Of a stretch of DNA of 29,919 bases, positions 1 to 6,073 are shown one piece after another. The translations under genes were made by a program, and so were the position numbers. Location: contig USCI01000024.1 in the NCBI GenBank assembly GCA_900553255.1, forward strand, positions 1 through 29,919. Direction: 5' to 3'. The DNA comes from an uncultured Oscillospiraceae bacterium (GTDB lineage: Bacteria; Bacillota; Clostridia; Oscillospirales; Acutalibacteraceae). A model generated the notes under the pieces. That model was not told the DNA's origin, did not search any database, and was given only the letters and a program-made list of their open reading frames with translations. Every line of letters starts with the position of its first letter. The first letter of the stretch is position 1.

Positions 1-103
1 ATCCAAGCCGCTCTGCTATCTCTTGCCGTGTCAATCCCATCTCCCGCATAGCCAGGATTTCTCCCTCTAACGCTTGCAGATGTGTGTATTTGTTCTTGGA
101 CAT
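1..103 (-). CDS. IS3-family-like transposase, N-terminal helix-turn-helix part (partial)
   Basis: The reading frame starts at ATG 103-101 and runs off the left edge, so only about 34 residues are visible. They begin MSKNKYTHLQALEGEIL and continue through a compact helix-turn-helix (MGLTRQEIAERLG). This resembles the DNA-binding N-terminus of IS3-family OrfA-type transposases common in gut Clostridia; the match is from memory, not a search. A purine-rich ribosome-binding site (AGGGGGCG) lies 5 bases upstream of the ATG. The gene points away from the glycan locus. It could also be a free-standing HTH protein, since the catalytic part is outside the window. Confidence 0.6.
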   Translation of the reverse strand, partial: MSKNKYTHLQALEGEILAMREMGLTRQEIAERLG

Positions 104-155
104 ATGATCGCCCCCTGTATAGGTTTATTTTCCTACTCAGGGGGCGTTTTGTCCA
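104..155. mobile_element. possible terminal end of the IS carrying the left transposase
   Basis: Just upstream of the transposase start, and read on the minus strand, the sequence TGGACAAAACGCCCCCTGAG begins at 155. A TG-start terminus this close to an orfA start is typical of IS3-family ends. The other end is outside the window, so neither the inverted repeat nor a target duplication can be verified. Confidence 0.25.
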
Positions 156-182
156 TTATCCGTTTTTTCTGGTCCGGTTCAA

Positions 183-222
183 ACCGGGAGGCCCCTGCAC
201 GGATGTACAGAGGCCTCCCGGT
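183..222 (-). terminator. hairpin downstream of the regulator, possible terminator
   Basis: A perfect 11-bp stem pairs 183-193 (ACCGGGAGGCC) with 212-222 (GGCCTCCCGGT) around an 18-base loop. It lies 43 bases past the regulator stop codon on the minus strand. No clear T-tract follows on either strand, so a classic intrinsic terminator is not proven. Confidence 0.4.
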
Positions 223-264
223 GTGATAAGCAGGGGACACAGGCGCTGCCTGCGGCAAACCGGC

Positions 265-1494
265 TCAGAAGGATGTAGCGGTTTTGGTGACGGCCGGCGT
301 TCCCGCCGCAGTCCTATCTGCGGACGATTCCTCCCCGCGGATGGCTTTGACCGACTGACGCTCGATAATCGGGGCGGGAAAAAGGTAAGCCGGTTCCACC
401 GATTTCCCGCTTCGCAGATTGAGCAGGACCTGCATGGCGGTCTGACTGATTTTTTGGTAATCCTGTGCGGCACTGGTCAGGGGAACCTGCAGGTGGTTGC
501 ACAGCTGAAGATTGTCGAAACCCGTAATGGACAGCTGGTCCGGGATGACAATCCCGCACGCGCTCGCCTGCTGCTCCACGTAGGCGGCCAGCAGGTCGTA
601 TGCGCACGCCAGCGCTGTAGGAGGCTCCTCCAGCTTCATCAGCTCCTGCAGCTGCTGACTTACACGGCCATGCTGTACAGGATTGTTTTCCGGAAGCATG
701 ATTTTCGCGTTCGCGGACTTTTCCAGCTCCACAAAATACGCGTTGTTCGGTGTAATGCCGTTGTCCAGCAGCGCTTTCAGGTAGCCCCGGAACCGCAGGT
801 TCTCGTTTTCATCGTTGAGCGTATGGCAGTAATACGCGATTCGCCGGTGCCCTTTGTCGATCAGGTACTGCACCATGTTGTACATGGCCTGGTAGCTGTC
901 GGTCTTGATATACGGGACGTCCAGGCCGGGCAGCTTCTTATCAATCGACAGAAGCGGAATGCCCCGGAAAAGAAACTGCGAATACAGGGGGATATTCTCA
1001 AAGCTTTCGATCGGATAGGATATGACACCGGCGATATCCGTCTCCAAAAGCTGTTCAAGAATCTTTCGCTCTTTCTGGCAGTCGCGGTCCGAGTTGAAAA
1101 TCGAGAGCATCAGGTGGTTTTCCTGTGCGAGCTGCTGCATGGACGACAGCAGGGGAGGGATGGTATCGGAGGAAAAGGGGATCACCAGCGCCACCGTTGA
1201 GTGAAAGGAATAGGGAGTTGATGGTGAACCCACGTCCGCCGGCTCATCTCCGCCGCCTGCCACAAACGTGCCTTTGCTCCGGAATCGTTTGATATAGCCG
1301 TGCTGCGCCAGTTCCTGAAGAGCTCGGGATACGGTGATCCGGCTGACTGAATACTGCTGCATGATTTCAAACTCGGTGGCAATCCGATCGCCTTCCGCCA
1401 GCTCTCCCGTCTCAATCTTTTCCTTAATATCATTATATATATTCTGATACAGCGGCTGGTAAGCGTTATTGATGGCCAACACCTTCTTTTTCAT
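265..1494 (-). CDS. GntR-type HTH / LacI-type sensor transcriptional regulator (AraR-like architecture)
   Basis: This 409-residue protein is probably the sugar-responsive regulator of the locus. Residues about 12-80 form a GntR-type winged helix (PLYQNIYNDIKEKIETGEL, then YSVSRITVSRALQELAQHGY and a wing ending KGTFVAG). Residues about 98-375 resemble the periplasmic-binding-protein sensor of LacI/GalR proteins (VALVIPFSSD near the start, GVISYPIE, ITGFDNLQLCNHLQVPLTS near the end). This domain pairing is that of the AraR group. I chose ATG 1494 because the GntR domain starts directly after it. The frame stays open upstream to 1689, but those 65 extra residues look non-domain and overlap the predicted leader. 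The gene lies 241 bases downstream of the anchored glycosidase, on the same strand, with its own promoter. The inducer is unknown; it is inferred to be an oligosaccharide released by this locus. Confidence 0.88.
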   Translation of the reverse strand: MKKKVLAINNAYQPLYQNIYNDIKEKIETGELAEGDRIATEFEIMQQYSVSRITVSRALQELAQHGYIKRFRSKGTFVAGGGDEPADVGSPSTPYSFHSTVALVIPFSSDTIPPLLSSMQQLAQENHLMLSIFNSDRDCQKERKILEQLLETDIAGVISYPIESFENIPLYSQFLFRGIPLLSIDKKLPGLDVPYIKTDSYQAMYNMVQYLIDKGHRRIAYYCHTLNDENENLRFRGYLKALLDNGITPNNAYFVELEKSANAKIMLPENNPVQHGRVSQQLQELMKLEEPPTALACAYDLLAAYVEQQASACGIVIPDQLSITGFDNLQLCNHLQVPLTSAAQDYQKISQTAMQVLLNLRSGKSVEPAYLFPAPIIERQSVKAIRGEESSADRTAAGTPAVTKTATSF

Positions 1495-1590
1495 GAAATG
1501 GAACAGATCCTGTGCCCTCCACAGGCAGTCGGGTCGCAGCACACCGGACACAAAGGCGGCACATTTTCTCTTTTCTGCATTCTTTTGGGC

Positions 1591-1602
1591 GTAAGCGCTT
1601 TT
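1591..1602. promoter_or_regulatory. cre / LacI-type operator-like palindrome in the regulator leader
   Basis: GTAAGCGCTTTT contains the core TAAGCGCTTT. This agrees with the CcpA cre consensus core (WAANCGNTNW) and with LacI/GalR-type half-sites around a central CG. It lies about 90 bases downstream of the predicted regulator start site, within the leader. A role as a catabolite-repression or autoregulatory roadblock is inferred. Confidence 0.45.
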
Positions 1603-1698
1603 GGAAAACCGAACAATATGCCGCACCCCAATGCCCTTTTGCAGATAAACCGCATAGATTCTGCGGCACGGAGATTTGTACGGCAGCAAGTGGTGAAA

Positions 1699-1726
1699 AG
1701 TATATCATGCGAGGCGAAAAAGTCAA
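1699..1726 (-). promoter_or_regulatory. sigma-A type promoter for the regulator gene
   Basis: On the minus strand TTGACT (1726-1721) and TATACT (1704-1699) are separated by 16 bases. Each hexamer differs from consensus at one position. Transcription would start near 1692, giving a leader of about 200 bases before ATG 1494. It sits just past the stop codon of the upstream glycosidase gene, so the regulator can be expressed independently. Confidence 0.7.
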
Positions 1727-1735
1727 TGGGTGAGG

Positions 1736-3145
1736 CTATTTCTTTTTGCCCGTCAGCCGCTCGAACAGACGGTTCAACCGCCCGAATCGGAAGTGCAGAA
1801 GCAGCACGATGCCGCAGCCCACCACCAATACCGCGACCGGAATCACGATAAACAGCCACCAAAGCCCGCTTCCCGCGTCGGTATCCGTCGGCACATCGCT
1901 TTCCTCACCGCCAGGCGCTTGAGTTGGTACAGCCGATTCGGGCGAGGATGTGTCCGTCGTGTCGTTTCCGTTGTCTGTGGCCGGATTTGTCGATTCGGAG
2001 GTCGGAGCCGACGGGGCGGTTGTGTCGGACACGGTGGTGTCCGCAGTGGCGGTGGTCGGTGTTTGGGTCGTCGTTGCGGTGGGATTGTCCGGTTCGTCCG
2101 GGTAATCCGGCGTTACCGGGCCGCCGCCAAGCAGTTTCTGCACCGCCGTATAGGCGGGTTTAACCGCGCCGATGTTGCCGTCCTTGTCGCAGTGCACCAG
2201 CCCGAAATGCGATTCGCCGTTGAATGAACCGTGATCGTACTCATACCGCATTTCGTCCAGCAGCTCATATATAATCAGTCCCTTGATGCGGTCGTTGTAG
2301 CGGTAGACCTGCTTCATCAGGTCAGACAGATAAGCGGTGTTGGTATCATAGTCGTTGTCCGCTGTGGGCCACAGGTTGGTTTCACAGATGATGATGTCCT
2401 GGTCGAACTTGGTCAGCAGGGTGTTCAGAATACCGCTGATATCGCCCATGTTGCTGTACCAGTCCAGCCCGATAATATCCCATTCCAGGCCGTTGTCCCG
2501 GAAGTATTCCAGCATGTAGGTGTGGCGGTAGCTGAAATTGATCACTGCCTTGGTGTCGGCGCAGCCCTCGCGAATGCCTTCGATGGCGATCCGAAAGTAT
2601 TCCGTCCACTTTTTCAGATCGCTTTCGTAATAGTCGCGCGACGTAGACCCGTCACCTTCGCCGCCGTTCGGCCAGCGGTTATGCATCAGTTGGACGTCCA
2701 TTTCATTAAACACCTGAATATACCGGATGCGGCCGTGGCCGGACTGACCGTTGTAGCGCTCGGCTACCATGCGGAACCGGCTCTTGAGAACCTCGCCGCC
2801 GTTTTCATAGCCGGCCGCTGAGTCCATCACCAGCATCATCTCCATCCCGTAGGCATCGACCAGCTTTACCACCTCGTCCAGGTAATTCAAGTCGTCCATG
2901 GTGCCTGGGTTGAAGTTAAATCGGTAGAGCTTCACCCCTAGTTCGGCGGCCAGCCGGATCTGCTCCTCCAGTGTGCGTTCCGGATAGGCGGCATAGCCGC
3001 GGTTGTGACCGTTGACGCCCCACAGGAAATCGCTGCGGCCGCTCACGGCCGGGTCGGCCGCGGCTGCCGCCGGCAGAATGGCCCCCGCCCACAGCAACAG
3101 GGTCAGCGCGACGGTGAAAAGCCGGGTAAGGGTTTTGCGCATCAT
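1736..3145 (-). CDS. secreted, membrane-anchored clan GH-A-like glycoside hydrolase
   Basis: This 469-residue protein has a signal peptide (residues 1-30, hydrophobic core then AAAAA). A catalytic domain spans about 38-342, followed by a Thr/Ser/Pro-rich linker (about 343-425), a membrane segment (about 427-450) and a short basic tail, so the enzyme should face outward. Strand-end motifs fit the (beta/alpha)8 clan GH-A: the Asn-Glu pair N147-E148 (QVFNEMD) as acid/base and E255 (IIICETNLW) as nucleophile. I cannot assign a CAZy family; GH39- or GH5-like annotation is possible. The start codon pair ATGATG overlaps the stop of the upstream gene by 4 bases (ATGA), with GGAGGAG upstream, so the two are translationally coupled. 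The upstream protein is its paralogue without signal or anchor. The substrate is unknown. Confidence 0.85.
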   Translation of the reverse strand: MMRKTLTRLFTVALTLLLWAGAILPAAAAADPAVSGRSDFLWGVNGHNRGYAAYPERTLEEQIRLAAELGVKLYRFNFNPGTMDDLNYLDEVVKLVDAYGMEMMLVMDSAAGYENGGEVLKSRFRMVAERYNGQSGHGRIRYIQVFNEMDVQLMHNRWPNGGEGDGSTSRDYYESDLKKWTEYFRIAIEGIREGCADTKAVINFSYRHTYMLEYFRDNGLEWDIIGLDWYSNMGDISGILNTLLTKFDQDIIICETNLWPTADNDYDTNTAYLSDLMKQVYRYNDRIKGLIIYELLDEMRYEYDHGSFNGESHFGLVHCDKDGNIGAVKPAYTAVQKLLGGGPVTPDYPDEPDNPTATTTQTPTTATADTTVSDTTAPSAPTSESTNPATDNGNDTTDTSSPESAVPTQAPGGEESDVPTDTDAGSGLWWLFIVIPVAVLVVGCGIVLLLHFRFGRLNRLFERLTGKKK

Positions 3146-4083
3146 TTGGACTCCTCCTTTCCTCCCAGCAGGGAGGCAACCATCCGGTACGCGGGCTTGA
3201 CCCGCCCTGTGCAGCCGTGGGGGTCATTGACCACCAGGCCGAAATGCCCTTCGCCGCCTTCCTTGTCCGGTTCGTCCAGTAGCTCATACAGCACAAAGCC
3301 GATAAGTTTGTCATTCGGGTAGCGGTAGTAATACTCCATCGCGCGGCGGATATACTCCGCCTGCTCCTGCTCGGTGAAGCGGTAATCCCCCTCCCAGGCG
3401 TTGGCCTCGGCCACGATTACCTCTGGCGCGGGCAGGGCGCACAGCTTCTCAAGAGTGTCCGCAAGGTTGTTCCCACCGTGATCGGCAAGGTCGTAATACC
3501 AGTCTAGGCCGCTGATATCCCATTCCAGACCGTCCGCGGCCAGCATCGTCAGCAGCCCTGTGTGCCGCCACGAAATGTTGATGACGGTTTTGGCGTCCGG
3601 ATCCCCTTCCCGAATACCGGCGGAGATAAAGCGCAGACAATCCCGGATTGCGGCGTATTTCCGGGGGCTGTAGTGTTCCGGCACGTCTCCTAACGGATCC
3701 TTGAGCCGATCCAGGTCCAGCGCAGGTATGTCCTGCTCGTTGGACAGCTGATACATCGCGATGCGGCCGCGGTATCGCGCCGCGATCCGCCGCGCTGCAT
3801 CCTGCAGCTCCGCGGGCGCCGCAAAGTTCCACAGCCCATGGTCGAAGCATACCAGGAAAACCTTCAGCTTATAAGCTTCACACAGTTCCACAACCCGGTC
3901 GAGATACAGAAAATCCCCTATGCTCTGCGGCGTGCAGTTGATACGGTACAGGCCGACGCCAAGCCCCGCGGCAAGCCGGATCTGGTCTTCCAGCCGGGAT
4001 TCCGGATACGCCGGATAATTCCGGTTGTGCCCGTTGACACCCCACAACCAGTTTTTCCGACCGGTTAAACTAAGCTCCTCCAT
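3142..4083 (-). CDS. cytosolic clan GH-A-like glycoside hydrolase, paralogue of the anchored enzyme
   Basis: This 313-residue protein starts directly with the catalytic domain (KNWLWGVNGHNRNYPAYPES), matching FLWGVNGHNRGYAAYPER of the neighbouring anchored enzyme. It has no signal peptide, linker or membrane segment. Likely catalytic residues are N115-E116 (QLSNEQD, acid/base) and E226 (VIVAEANAW, nucleophile), at positions equivalent to those in the paralogue. Other shared blocks are GLEWDIxGLDWY, YELLDE, HFGLV and VKPAY. ATG 4083 is preceded by AGGAGG. It lies 29 bases after the solute-binding protein gene and overlaps the next gene by 4 bases. The inferred role is cleavage inside the cell of imported oligosaccharides with the same linkage that the surface paralogue attacks. 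The CAZy family is not assigned. Confidence 0.85.
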   Translation of the reverse strand: MEELSLTGRKNWLWGVNGHNRNYPAYPESRLEDQIRLAAGLGVGLYRINCTPQSIGDFLYLDRVVELCEAYKLKVFLVCFDHGLWNFAAPAELQDAARRIAARYRGRIAMYQLSNEQDIPALDLDRLKDPLGDVPEHYSPRKYAAIRDCLRFISAGIREGDPDAKTVINISWRHTGLLTMLAADGLEWDISGLDWYYDLADHGGNNLADTLEKLCALPAPEVIVAEANAWEGDYRFTEQEQAEYIRRAMEYYYRYPNDKLIGFVLYELLDEPDKEGGEGHFGLVVNDPHGCTGRVKPAYRMVASLLGGKEESK

Positions 4084-4112
4084 AACAACCTCCTATTGAC
4101 GGCTGAGATTTT

Positions 4113-5672
4113 TCAGCGGATCTGTTCCATCTGTTCTTCCAGCGCGGCAACCGTCGCGCTCTTGGTTTCCTGCACGAGCTGTTCGGCTGACTGATCACCA
4201 GGTACACAGTAATACAATACCTTATACGTGCCCTCGTGAATCGTCCAGTTCGCCGTCGAACCAAGAATGGTCGCTATGGCCAGCTTGTTGTTATTCGCCA
4301 TCATGTCCAGCATCTCGCTCGACTCGTCGTCACGGAAATACCGCGCAGAATACTCGTCGTACATCACGTCCGCCGTGTCCGAGGCCAGGTAGCAGAACGC
4401 CTGCAGGAAGCTGCCGGCGTTGGCCAGCTCGGTATCCGAAAGCCCGGCGGGGATCATCAGGGTGCTCGAGTTCCAGTTCGTTGCTCCGGAGATTGAAGAG
4501 GCGCTGTCCCCACGGGGGAACGGAACAAAGCCGAAGTCGTCGTCCATGTCCATGATGTATTTTGCCGTACTGGCCGTGGTGCCGAGGAACAGACCGTGCC
4601 CCGACATAAAGAGGTTATACAGCTCCTCGTCGTTACTCGAGGTCGCATAAGCCGTGCCGTCCTTCACAAACACCTGATTCGACAGGTTGATCGCATTGAT
4701 CACTTCGCTGCTGTCCATGTTGTAGATGACGCCGCCTTTGCCGTCCGACTTGAGCATCTGTGCGTTCACCGCCGCAAGCAGGGCTTCCGTCGCATCCGCC
4801 GAATAGCTCGTCTGCAGAATGCCGTACTGGTCCGCCGTGCTCATGCCCGGTCTTCCGTCCTTGTCCTGCGTTGCGGCCTTCGCCATATCCCGCAGCTTCT
4901 GAATCGTCCACTGGTTGTTTTTGACCAGATCATACGGATTCTCCAGCCGGCATTCCTCCAGGATGCGCTTGTTGAAAAAATATCCCATCACGGTGGTCGC
5001 ATACATGTCCTCGGTTCCGACAAACCACGTGCCGCGTCCCAGCGTGGAGGCGTTCACCACGTCGCCGGCGTTCAGATAGCTTTGGGTGAGATCCACCGTC
5101 GATACCGTCTTCAGATCGGTCACCAGGTCCGAGGCTATGTACGAAAACGACTTGTAGACCGGCACCTCGATGATGTGGGCAAACGCCTTGCCCGAAGCGA
5201 TGGTGTTGAAGGCCAGCAGCTGCATCTCATCCACCGTTTTCACCGTGATGTTCACCTTGCAGTTGAGCTTGTCTTCCAGCTCCGACAGCCGCTCCGCACA
5301 CGCATCGCCGTACAGCGTCGTGCCGGTTTTGCGGTTGAATATGCCTTCCGCACTGTGGGTGTAGATCTCAATAGTGGCTCCGCCGAGGTTTACGCCTTCC
5401 AGCGGGTTTTTTGCCGACGGATTGTTTGGTGTGTCGGGGGTGTCCGGATTATCGGGATTGCCCGGGGTGGACGGCGTGCCGCTGACGTCCGGGTTATCCG
5501 GGTCATCCGGGCTGCCGGAGCTGTCTCCGCCAGGCGTGCCCGAAGATGTGCCGGATGAATCGGACACGGCTGAGCCGGATACGGGCGAGGAAACACCCGG
5601 GTCGCCCTTGCAGGCGGTTAGACCGCCTGCCATCATCAGCATGGACAGCAGGAGCGCGAATGCTTTTTTCAA
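4113..5672 (-). CDS. sugar ABC transporter substrate-binding lipoprotein (family 1 type)
   Basis: This 519-residue protein has a lipoprotein signal with lipobox LTAC (Cys21). A Ser/Gly/Pro/Asn/Asp-rich linker of about 65 residues (22-88, repeated NPD and TPD units) lifts the binding domain from the membrane. The remainder (from LEGVNLGGATIEIYTH) looks like a family 1 extracellular solute-binding protein, with ATTVMGYFFNKRILEE, GHGLFLGTTAST and a C-terminal helical region. The start is TTG at 5672, supported by GGAGG eight bases upstream; no ATG fits the signal peptide better. It is the first gene of the minus-strand operon, 137 bases downstream of the predicted -10 element. No permease is adjacent on this strand. 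It most plausibly serves one of the two permease pairs in the divergent operon; the sugar bound is unknown. Confidence 0.87.
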   Translation of the reverse strand: MKKAFALLLSMLMMAGGLTACKGDPGVSSPVSGSAVSDSSGTSSGTPGGDSSGSPDDPDNPDVSGTPSTPGNPDNPDTPDTPNNPSAKNPLEGVNLGGATIEIYTHSAEGIFNRKTGTTLYGDACAERLSELEDKLNCKVNITVKTVDEMQLLAFNTIASGKAFAHIIEVPVYKSFSYIASDLVTDLKTVSTVDLTQSYLNAGDVVNASTLGRGTWFVGTEDMYATTVMGYFFNKRILEECRLENPYDLVKNNQWTIQKLRDMAKAATQDKDGRPGMSTADQYGILQTSYSADATEALLAAVNAQMLKSDGKGGVIYNMDSSEVINAINLSNQVFVKDGTAYATSSNDEELYNLFMSGHGLFLGTTASTAKYIMDMDDDFGFVPFPRGDSASSISGATNWNSSTLMIPAGLSDTELANAGSFLQAFCYLASDTADVMYDEYSARYFRDDESSEMLDMMANNNKLAIATILGSTANWTIHEGTYKVLYYCVPGDQSAEQLVQETKSATVAALEEQMEQIR

Positions 5673-5808
5673 GTCAATTCCTCCATTTCTGACGGACGTC
5701 TCACGGTCGAAAGCCCGGTTTTGCCACGCCGACCTTCAGATGCCCGTATAAATTGCCACAAATTTAATGACCAAAAGCCCGCTTGATTTTGTTTATGCGT
5801 TCAACTTG

Positions 5809-5837
5809 AGTATAGCAAAAGATACAAGGTGTGTCAA
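5809..5837 (-). promoter_or_regulatory. extended -10 sigma-A promoter of the minus-strand operon
   Basis: On the minus strand, a perfect TTGACA (5837-5832) is followed after 17 bases by TATACT (5814-5809). TGC directly before it provides an extended -10 TG. It drives the solute-binding lipoprotein and the two GH-A-like enzymes. The octamer ATAGCAAA (5812-5819) overlaps the -10, a position suited to repression. Confidence 0.8.
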
Positions 5838-6015
5838 TACAAAAAATCAAAAATATCGCAAAGAATCAAACGACGCACCATAACAGTATAAGATATGCCT
5901 ATTTACTATAAATAAAATAAAGCAGATTTAGCCATAAAAGTAAAATTCACCAAACTGTTTTGCTATTTTCCCGTTGACATAGTGTCGGCAATATGCTATT
6001 CTATGATATAGCAAA
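5812..6015. repeat. repeated octamer TTTGCTAT/ATAGCAAA, candidate operator half-sites
   Basis: Exact copies lie at 5812-5819 (reverse), 5959-5966 (forward) and 6008-6015 (reverse). A near copy, TATGCTAT, is at 5992-5999. The last two form an inverted pair (TGCTAT, 8 bases, ATAGCA) that straddles the -10 region of the plus-strand promoter. The first overlaps the -10 of the minus-strand promoter. Binding by the locus regulator is inferred from this placement only. Confidence 0.5.
5974..6002 (+). promoter_or_regulatory. extended -10 sigma-A promoter of the plus-strand operon
   Basis: A perfect TTGACA (5974-5979) is followed, after 17 bases, by TATTCT (5997-6002) with TGC directly before it. Transcription should start near 6009, about 65 bases before the chosen start codon of the first gene. 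An inverted repeat TGCTAT/ATAGCA (5994-6013) covers the -10 and the start point. Confidence 0.8.
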
Positions 6016-6073
6016 GTGTAGGCGGGTTTGAAAGTGCGCGGCGACGATGCAGAACAGAAGGTGGAATTCGGCT

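Larger units (their letters stand above)
5673..6073. promoter_or_regulatory. AT-rich divergent control region
   Basis: This 401-base gap separates the two divergent operons. It is much more AT-rich than the coding DNA, especially 5750-6015. It holds one strong promoter in each direction and several copies of the octamer TTTGCTAT/ATAGCAAA. No open frame of note lies between 5680 and 6040. The stretch 5838-5957, between the promoters, shows only A/T-rich sequence with the repeated element AATCAAA. Confidence 0.7.

Noticed and set aside
1495..1689. N-terminal extension of the regulator from a start at 1689
   Set aside because: The 65 extra residues show no domain and would start at the predicted transcription start. 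The GntR domain begins normally after ATG 1494.
5390..5596. Repeated NPD/TPD-coding sequence near the lipoprotein start, resembling a tandem repeat
   Set aside because: It is the flexible linker of the binding lipoprotein with short imperfect units, not an independent repeat element or CRISPR.
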